DNA of 10,486 bases from Fundicoccus_A sp052115865 (GTDB lineage: Bacteria; Bacillota; Bacilli; Lactobacillales; Aerococcaceae), in assembly GCF_052115865.1 (NCBI RefSeq), contig NZ_JBQKME010000023.1, forward strand, positions 1 to 10,486, given 5' to 3'. Positions 5,980-10,486 of this stretch are shown one piece after another. A program made the position numbers and the translations under genes. The notes beneath the pieces were generated by a model. It saw only the letters and a list, made by a program, of their open reading frames with translations. It did not search any database and had not been told where the DNA came from. The first letter of the stretch is position 1; each line of letters opens with the position of its first letter.

Positions 5980-6233
5980 GTGTGTTTCTTTAATTCTTCT
6001 ACTTGTGTAATTAATCTCCCTACTTGCTCGGATAAACCTGCAAGGCAATCTATCGCTGTGCCAATGTTTTCGGTATTGCCTGCAATCGCTAGATCTACAA
6101 GTGCATCTCTACTCATTCCGCTATAATCGGCTACGCTTTCGTATTCGGCTTCAATAGCCTTTTTATCTTGTAATTTCTTCTTTTTATTTTCTTGATTAAA
6201 AAGCACATAAATTAATTTTTCATTGTCATTCAT
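5964..6233 (-). CDS. Hypothetical small protein downstream of the HTH regulator
   Basis: I do not recognise this 89-aa protein. It begins with a charged helix (residues 1-30, with the run NKKKKLQDKK) and ends with a heptad-like segment LSEQVGRLITQVEELKK (about 68-84) that could dimerise as a coiled coil. It has no membrane span and no enzyme motif. The ATG has GAGG about 9 bp upstream, and only 6 bp separate it from the HTH gene, so both lie on one mRNA. A role as partner or modulator of the regulator is inferred only from that linkage. The stop codon lies within the plus-strand terminator hairpin. Confidence 0.7.
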   Translation of the reverse strand: MNDNEKLIYVLFNQENKKKKLQDKKAIEAEYESVADYSGMSRDALVDLAIAGNTENIGTAIDCLAGLSEQVGRLITQVEELKKHTKKSP

Positions 6234-6239
6234 AATTGA

Positions 6240-6428
6240 TTATCCTCGTCTTTCTTTTAATGTCTTAATCGCATCATCAATACGTTGTTTACGGTCTTTA
6301 TTCAATGGTGTTCTAAGCCATAATGTGAGTGTGCCTGCTGTAACGCCCGCTTTATCTGCAACTTGCCAATAAGTTAAACCCGCATCAGTTATTTGCTTGC
6401 GTACTGTTTTATTAGCTTTTTCAGTCAT
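6240..6428 (-). CDS. Small helix-turn-helix regulator (XRE/Cro-like)
   Basis: This 62-aa protein is nearly all one DNA-binding domain. It reads helix, turn, recognition helix at about residues 14-38 (LTYWQVADKAGVTAGTLTLWLR). The WQVAD...W.R pattern is common in small phage- and plasmid-borne regulators of Bacillota. It would act as a dimeric repressor. The ATG has GGGGGG about 8 bp upstream. It starts the two-gene unit with the 89-aa protein. Its own promoter region carries duplicated TTATACACATA sites, the natural place for autorepression. Its targets are unknown; a related sequence near the origin is a candidate. Confidence 0.8.
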   Translation of the reverse strand: MTEKANKTVRKQITDAGLTYWQVADKAGVTAGTLTLWLRTPLNKDRKQRIDDAIKTLKERRG

Positions 6429-6503
6429 ATATTAACCCCCCTTAATGTTCATTATTCACTTAGTAACATATAACATATAACACATATTATTATTACTGTC
6501 ATT

Positions 6504-6532
6504 ATTATACACATACATATTATATTATGCAA
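6504..6532 (-). promoter_or_regulatory. Promoter of the HTH/89-aa unit
   Basis: On the minus strand TTGCAT (6532-6527) and a perfect TATAAT (6509-6504) are separated by exactly 17 bp. The start of transcription would be about 70 bp upstream of the HTH gene's ATG. This is the best-formed promoter in the window on the minus strand. Confidence 0.65.
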
Positions 6533-6545
6533 TGTATTATACACA
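6505..6545. repeat. Two TTATACACATA direct repeats over the HTH promoter
   Basis: TTATACACATA occurs at 6505-6515 and 6537-6547, 32 bp apart, about three helical turns. The first overlaps the -10 and the second lies just upstream of the -35. Both also fit the DnaA-box consensus TTATNCACA. Autorepression by the HTH protein is the simplest reading; DnaA binding is the alternative. Confidence 0.5.
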
Positions 6546-6564
6546 TAATAAATATTGTAATTTT

Positions 6565-6592
6565 AGCACGTTAACAGTTGGGCTAACGTGCT
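6565..6592. repeat. Strong perfect inverted repeat
   Basis: AGCACGTTA and TAACGTGCT form a 9-bp perfect stem with a 10-base loop (ACAGTTGGGC). Neither strand has a T run after it, so it is not an ordinary terminator. It could be an operator, a priming or single-strand start structure, or a recombination site. Confidence 0.6.
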
Positions 6593-6830
6593 GTAACTTT
6601 GCAATTGATTTTAACGGCTTATTTGCTTGTTTAGGGCGGTTTAAAGGTTGTTTAAGGTATTTATATCCATACATGCTTACGTTGTTCATACGGGGTATTT
6701 TAGGGCTTGTATGATGCGTGTAATAAATGGTTATCGCATCATTAATTATTATGAATACAATGCCCCCTACCCCCCTAATATTTATCATAAACATTTAATT
6801 ACTGTGTAGACTATACGCCCGCTGTATCTA

Positions 6831-6859
6831 CCGTTAAAAAAGACTGAATTATTTAACGG
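6831..6859 (-). terminator. Hairpin after the primase gene, possible weak terminator
   Basis: CCGTTAAA and TTTAACGG form an 8-bp stem with a 13-base loop, 15 bp beyond the primase stop codon. The T run is in the loop and not after the stem on the minus strand, so termination would be inefficient or the structure may mainly protect the mRNA 3' end. Confidence 0.4.
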
Positions 6860-6873
6860 GGTTTGTTGGTCTG

Positions 6874-9129
6874 TTATACAATCTTAAATTTGCTTGTATC
6901 TTTAATATTCAACGAAAAGCCAATTTCATCAGTTTCTGAAAAATGATTAAACTTAGCATTAAAATAAAAATCTATATGTCCGCCCGTTTCGCCGTTACGG
7001 TTTTTAAGTATTTTCAATTCAATTTCTCTAGGTTCTTTGCTCTTTTGCGCATCATGATCTAACACTAATTTTGGTTCAGTCACTTTTTTGTTTCGGTTAT
7101 ATTCTTCTATTTCTCGTTGCTTTGCGAACTGTAAACCTATAAGAACATCACTTGAATATTCAATAGCCCCGCTTTCCTTGAATGCCAACATACTAACGCT
7201 ATTTGAATAGTTTTCTCTATTGAATGAACTAATCGCTAATACGGGTGTTTTAAAATCTCGGCTAATACGTTTTAACTCTAATACTGCTTTATCTGTATTC
7301 TGTTTATCTGTCGCTCGTGTGTCATATGGTGCTAGTATCTGCAAATAGTCAATAAGTATTACGGGGGCTTTTCCATAAACTTTTACATGTTCTTCTACCG
7401 CATTTCTAACTTGCTCTACGCCAATATTTCCCATGCCCTCATGAATGAATAATCTTTTTGCAAATGTCTGATATTGATTAACGCTTTTGATAATCAAATT
7501 TTTTTCGGTGTTATTGTAGGGCTTATGTTCGTTGCCGTATGCATCTGTATAACCCTTATATCGTCTACCGTCTGTTATGCCCCTGGTGGTCTTTGCGTTG
7601 TTGGTCGGTATGTCATCTAGCAATGCATTTTCATAAGTAAGCCTTGATATTGTTTTAGCCATTATTTCGCTACGGCTCATTTCTAAACTAAATATCAATA
7701 CATCTTGCTCTTGTTCGCCTTGTGCTATTTGGTCTGCAATTTGTAAGGCTAGTGTGGTTTTCCCTAATGAACTGATTGCGCCTATTATGTATAAGCCCTC
7801 ATACAATCCGCCGTCTAGTGTTTTATCAAATTGTTTAAAGCCCGTACTGATTGCTGGGGTATTAGCATTTGCATTTATTCCCTGTAAAAAATTGCTTAAA
7901 TGATGCGCTGGGCTGGTGTTTTTGTTTAGCTGTTTAATTTCATCATCTGTTAGATAGGCGTGCCAACTATACGGGATATTATTTATCGTATAATCGTCTA
8001 AGTTAGCTTGATTAATTTCATCTCTGATTGATTGTTCTAAGCTATTAGCTGGTTCTGCTGGTGGTGTTAATTGGTCTAAGTTATTCATATCGTTGTCAAA
8101 TATCCCCCGTTCATATTTGCTTGGGTTTTCAATCGCATCATCAATAAATGCTTTAAATTCGCCCCTATTCGCAACTAAAAAATCGTTCGCATCTTTATAA
8201 TTGCCTGGCAAATGTATACTATGCACTTGTAATTGGTGTTTATTTAAGGCGTTATATAGTTTCTGATTCGCTTTCTGCCCTGCGCTATCGTTATCAAACA
8301 ATAAGTAAAATACGGGCAATTCGCTTTTATCGTAAATAGTTAACGCATCATTAATCGCCTTGATAAACTCTGTATCGCCTGTACCACCTAAACCAATTGC
8401 TACTTGGTCTATCTCATAAAAACTAAGCGCATCAATTTGCCCCTCAACAATAAAAACATACCCGTTATTATAGCTGGGGCTTATTCCCTGCTTATAAAAT
8501 AACTCTGATTTACCAACTTTTTGTTTTTGATAGGTTTCGCTAACCTTATCGCTAGTGCATCTTGCAAAATAGCTGTTGTTGCTGTTAGGTATGATTAAAT
8601 ATGGTTGTTTAGGGGGTTCGTTTTGTGAGTTTTTTAAGGCTTTTTCAAGTGCTAGGGGGTTTTGCCATTGTGGATCATATCCAATTTTAAATTTATTAAT
8701 TGTTTTTTCTGTTAAGCCTCTTTGCGCTGGGTAATCTGTTTTATTAATTTGTTCATGCGCCTTTAAAATAAACTCGCTGTAATCTGTTTCGGGCTCTGTT
8801 TGGGTGTCTATATTTTGCTTAAAATTGCGTTCTAAGGGCTGGTAACTGTTGCTTAATACATCTATGTCAAAAATCTCAATTGCTTTGTTAAATTGGTTGT
8901 TTAAGCCGTCTATACCATAATCTAAGCCAATTAAATCAAAAACATCATAGCGTTGCTGACAAGAAAAACAGTAAACTCTATCGCCGTTTTTAATCAATCC
9001 CATGCTTGGGTTTTTATCATCATGTTCGGGGTTCAAACATTTGAACTTTCTTGTCGGGTCAATGCCTTTGCTTTCTAAGTATTCGCCTATCTTAGATTTT
9101 AATAATGTTTGTGCCTGTTGTTTTTCCAT
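6874..9129 (-). CDS. Primase-helicase (CHC2 zinc finger, TOPRIM and DnaB-like helicase fusion)
   Basis: This 751-aa protein should make RNA primers and unwind DNA at the plasmid fork. Domains in order: a CHC2 zinc ribbon with C31, H35, C54 and C57; a TOPRIM core with VFIVEGQIDALSF (225-237, E229) and LLFDNDSAGQ (276-285, D279 and D281); a linker of about 100 residues; then a RecA-type helicase with Walker A GAISSLGKTTL (450-460), SLEMS (481-485), Walker B VILIDYLQIL (590-599, D594) and the DnaB-type ILKNRNGETGG (707-717). This is the layout of phage T7 gp4-like primase-helicases. The motifs look intact. The ATG has AAGAGGT 7 bp upstream. It lets the plasmid replicate without the host DnaG/DnaB. 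It is by far the largest gene here. Confidence 0.93.
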   Translation of the reverse strand: MEKQQAQTLLKSKIGEYLESKGIDPTRKFKCLNPEHDDKNPSMGLIKNGDRVYCFSCQQRYDVFDLIGLDYGIDGLNNQFNKAIEIFDIDVLSNSYQPLERNFKQNIDTQTEPETDYSEFILKAHEQINKTDYPAQRGLTEKTINKFKIGYDPQWQNPLALEKALKNSQNEPPKQPYLIIPNSNNSYFARCTSDKVSETYQKQKVGKSELFYKQGISPSYNNGYVFIVEGQIDALSFYEIDQVAIGLGGTGDTEFIKAINDALTIYDKSELPVFYLLFDNDSAGQKANQKLYNALNKHQLQVHSIHLPGNYKDANDFLVANRGEFKAFIDDAIENPSKYERGIFDNDMNNLDQLTPPAEPANSLEQSIRDEINQANLDDYTINNIPYSWHAYLTDDEIKQLNKNTSPAHHLSNFLQGINANANTPAISTGFKQFDKTLDGGLYEGLYIIGAISSLGKTTLALQIADQIAQGEQEQDVLIFSLEMSRSEIMAKTISRLTYENALLDDIPTNNAKTTRGITDGRRYKGYTDAYGNEHKPYNNTEKNLIIKSVNQYQTFAKRLFIHEGMGNIGVEQVRNAVEEHVKVYGKAPVILIDYLQILAPYDTRATDKQNTDKAVLELKRISRDFKTPVLAISSFNRENYSNSVSMLAFKESGAIEYSSDVLIGLQFAKQREIEEYNRNKKVTEPKLVLDHDAQKSKEPREIELKILKNRNGETGGHIDFYFNAKFNHFSETDEIGFSLNIKDTSKFKIV

Positions 9130-9145
9130 GGTTTACCTCTTTTCA

Positions 9146-9164
9146 TTTTGTTTAGTGCCTGCTA
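9146..9164 (+). repeat. 19-bp direct repeat, copy 2
   Basis: This is identical to 5925-5943. Here it lies between the plus-strand hairpin at 9160-9222 and the ribosome site of the primase gene, so on the minus strand it is part of that gene's leader. The two copies bracket the primase/HTH/89-aa segment. Confidence 0.85.
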
Positions 9165-9222
9165 ATGGTCTGTATCAGTTAAATGTATATCCCTCCCTGT
9201 CGCATACCCATTAGCATTTTTT
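9160..9222 (+). terminator. Plus-strand hairpin with T run in the primase leader
   Basis: TGCTAATGG (9160-9168) pairs perfectly with CCATTAGCA (9208-9216), followed by six T. The loop is long (39 bases). It is oriented to stop plus-strand RNA coming from inside the primase gene. On the minus strand the same stem would lie in the primase mRNA leader, about 30 bases before the start codon. Confidence 0.5.
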
Positions 9223-9509
9223 CTTAGTCTTTACCCCTACCCCGTTTCGTGTCGCCCCTAATTAGGATCAATCGGTTTATAGCGGGGGTGTTCGTATAAG
9301 GCTTAAATTTGCTTTCTAAGGCGTTTTAATTTCAGGCAAGGTAAAACTATTATTTTATATTTATAACCGCCCTACGGCTATTTTTAGTGGGTAGAATGTA
9401 ACGCTGGTTCGTTATGCTGTCGCATCATCATTTTTTGTTAATGATGCGATTGCGTTGCATTGTTGTGTCGCAAATCGTTTGTTCTGTTTCCAACAATTTA
9501 AAGCTATAT

Positions 9510-9586
9510 ACCTTTCGATAATCTTAAGGTTTTTACTTATTCATCATGTACCTTATAAGCCTTGATAATCTAAGGTTTTATAAGGT
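9510..9586. repeat. Two related ACCTT...AAGGT inverted repeats with GATAATC centres
   Basis: The first unit (9510-9530) is ACCTT...AAGGT around GATAATCT. The second (9550-9586) has perfect 9-bp arms ACCTTATAA and TTATAAGGT around CCTT-GATAATCT-AAGG. GATAATC is followed by (T)TAAGGTTTT in both. Duplicated palindromes of this kind fit binding by a dimeric protein. The ACCTT/AAGGT words resemble the CCTTG repeats near parA. Confidence 0.55.
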
Positions 9587-9635
9587 TATAGCCTGAATAA
9601 AATGACAAGTTTTGTACGGTTTTGTATATGCGTTT

Positions 9636-9649
9636 AAATGTTAACATTT
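9636..9649. repeat. 14-bp perfect palindrome
   Basis: AAATGTTAACATTT is perfectly symmetric. A related TGTCAACA follows at once (9650-9656 region), echoing its TGTTAACA core. It is a candidate operator, with no linked gene to say for what. Confidence 0.4.
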
Positions 9650-10186
9650 GTCAACATCTGCTTTAAAATCTTGCCCTATTCTTGCCGTTGTTATGTTTGT
9701 ATATCGTGTTTGTTTTGTAAATCATGGTACAACATTTTAATCCGTTGTATATGCTAATTGTCTATACCCCGTATATAATCATGAATATTTTTGCGTGATA
9801 TACCGCTTGTTGTGCGTGTATATAAAGTTTTCCCTTTAAAAAAGTTAACGATCGTGTTGTTTCGTAAAAACTCGCATTTTTATTGCCTTTTTAGGGTTTC
9901 TAATAATTATGATTACTCTGCGTGAAAGTAGCCTGATATACATGCTTTTCGCATCATTACGGGCTATTTTTGGCTGTTTTAAATGGTTTCGTGTAAATCT
10001 AGTCACTATATTCAGCCTTTAAAAAATAATAAGGTAGTTAGAACAATCCTACCCCCCTAATCGTTCGTCCTATAAATACCGCCCCTACCACGGTTATATA
10101 ATCGTCCAAGTAATCTTTTGCTGGTCTGATATATATATTAACCCGCTATTGTTATTATTTCATGCCGTAAAAAGTAAAAAAAGAAC

Positions 10187-10214
10187 TTGCATTGTTTTGA
10201 AAAAATGGTATAGT
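10187..10214 (+). promoter_or_regulatory. Plus-strand promoter of the origin-proximal RNA
   Basis: TTGCAT (10187-10192) and TATAGT (10209-10214) are 16 bp apart, and the -10 is preceded by TG one base upstream (TGGTATAGT), an extended -10. Transcription would begin near 10221 and run toward the iterons. Confidence 0.6.
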
Positions 10215-10220
10215 TCTGTT

Positions 10221-10433
10221 TTTTTAAGTAGCCCCCCTTTATGTTCTATTTTAGTTTTGCCATTAAAAAAATAACTGTGGTGTGTTCTTTTTCTTTTAAA
10301 ATACGCTAGTCCGCCCTGCTTAGCAAAGGGCGGGCTAAGCGTGCTATAAAATCTATATTATTTATAAGATTTATAGGGTTTTTGTTAAAGTGCGTTTAGC
10401 CTTATCGTGTAGCTGTTTGTAGCACTTTTTTTT
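10221..10433 (+). ncRNA. Putative plus-strand small RNA ending just before the iterons
   Basis: The unit is defined by the promoter at 10187-10214, a GC-rich hairpin (10307-10337) and a terminator at 10387-10433 (same bases as 12-58): AAAGTGC paired with GCACTTT, followed by further T. Length is about 213 nt. It ends 12 bp before the first iteron. It does not overlap rep, so it is not a simple antisense RNA to rep mRNA. It could be a replication primer precursor, a regulator of origin firing, or a trans-acting RNA. A 22-codon open frame (10241-10309) has no ribosome site. I recognise no known RNA family. Confidence 0.5.
10307..10340. repeat. GC-rich hairpin with an alternative pairing
   Basis: TAGTCCGCCCT pairs with AGGGCGGGCTA (one G-T pair), loop GCTTAGCAA (10318-10326). 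Alternatively GCTTAGC in that loop pairs with GCTAAGC at 10334-10340, which breaks the first stem. It has no T run after it. It is the most GC-rich structure in the non-coding region and lies inside the putative small RNA. Confidence 0.65.
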
Positions 10434-10486
10434 GAGGGATTGCGTGCCCAATAATCGCTAGGTACTTGCCCAATAATCGCTAGGTA
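10376..10486. repeat. Terminal direct repeat, right copy (circular contig overlap)
   Basis: This is the second copy of bases 1-111. It includes the plus-strand terminator (copy at 10387-10433) and iterons 1 and 2 (10446-10467 and 10468-10486). It should be counted once when the circle is annotated. Confidence 0.9.

Larger units (their letters stand above)
6429..6873. other. Non-coding structured region between the primase and HTH genes
   Basis: No convincing gene lies here. An open minus-strand frame (6537-6794) has no ribosome site and an unlikely composition. The region holds the HTH promoter, a 9-bp perfect hairpin (6565-6592), an inverted pair of the CGCATCAT octamer (6711-6742), a 13-mer CTACCCCCCTAAT (6767-6779) that recurs at 10049-10061, and a hairpin after the primase gene (6831-6859). 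Confidence 0.6.
9130..10375. other. Large non-coding region upstream of the primase gene and origin
   Basis: Over 1.2 kb lacks a convincing gene on either strand, although it is only moderately AT-rich. It holds the 19-bp repeat and hairpin (9146-9222), the inverted half CCTTG repeat (9331-9343), an inverted pair of CGCATCAT (9420-9449) and a single copy (9950-9957), the ACCTT/GATAATC palindromes (9510-9586), a 14-bp palindrome (9636-9649), CTACCCCCCTAAT (10049-10061), and a promoter, GC-rich hairpin and terminator that define a likely RNA (10221-10433). Confidence 0.65.

Noticed and set aside
6532..6714. Open plus-strand frame of 60 codons
   Set aside because: No ribosome site; overlaps the 6565-6592 hairpin and minus-strand control elements.
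6537..6794. Open frame on the minus strand that could encode 85 aa
   Set aside because: No ribosome site, odd composition, and it spans the HTH promoter, a hairpin and the inverted octamer pair.
6780..6802. ATTTATCATAA as a Xer recombinase arm
   Set aside because: One arm is close to the complement of a known dif arm, but the partner arm after a 6-bp spacer does not match.
1..10486. Mobilisation genes or oriT
   Set aside because: No relaxase-like protein was found; hairpins at 6565 and 10307 could be imagined as nick sites but nothing supports it.

Overview
The window reads as one complete circular plasmid, not a piece of chromosome. Its last 111 bases (10376-10486) repeat its first 111, so the circle is about 10,375 bp. 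It carries a replication initiator with tandem iterons, a primase-helicase, a ParA ATPase with a small ribbon-helix-helix partner, a tyrosine recombinase, a small helix-turn-helix regulator and three unknown proteins. I saw no rRNA, tRNA, relaxase, transfer gene or insertion sequence, and no resistance or metabolic cargo, so it is cryptic. GC is about 35 % in sampled lines. Strong GGAGG-type ribosome sites, one TTG start, and the style of Rep, ParA, recombinase and HTH protein point to a low-GC Bacillota host, perhaps Lactobacillales. That assignment is inference.

Layout: every convincing gene is on the minus strand, so transcription runs from high to low coordinates. From the top: a 1.2-kb non-coding region (9130-10375), primase-helicase (9129-6874), a structured 445-bp gap, HTH regulator plus an 89-aa protein (6428-5964), a 114-aa protein with a terminator (5843-5466), tyrosine recombinase then ParA (5362-3605), the ribbon-helix-helix protein (3355-3089), a 444-bp control region, then a 453-aa unknown protein coupled to Rep (2644-272) and a terminator. 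The origin, four 22-bp iterons plus an AT-rich stretch (71-250), lies just beyond the 3' end of rep.

How it may work together: Rep should bind the iterons and open the AT-rich stretch, with the primase-helicase supplying priming and unwinding. ParA and the ribbon-helix-helix protein should partition the plasmid, and the recombinase may resolve multimers. A paired repeat, ACAAGGT-type, occurs beside the par genes and again inside the likely promoter of the rep operon. Two further 22-bp direct repeats bracket that promoter. This suggests that partition and copy number share control.

The most unusual signals are: 19 copies of the octamer CGCATCAT (about 0.2 expected), more than half of them between genes and two inside terminator hairpins; a likely plus-strand RNA of about 213 nt aimed at the iterons; two plus-strand terminators that share a 19-bp sequence; and complete absence of GGCC and CCGG.
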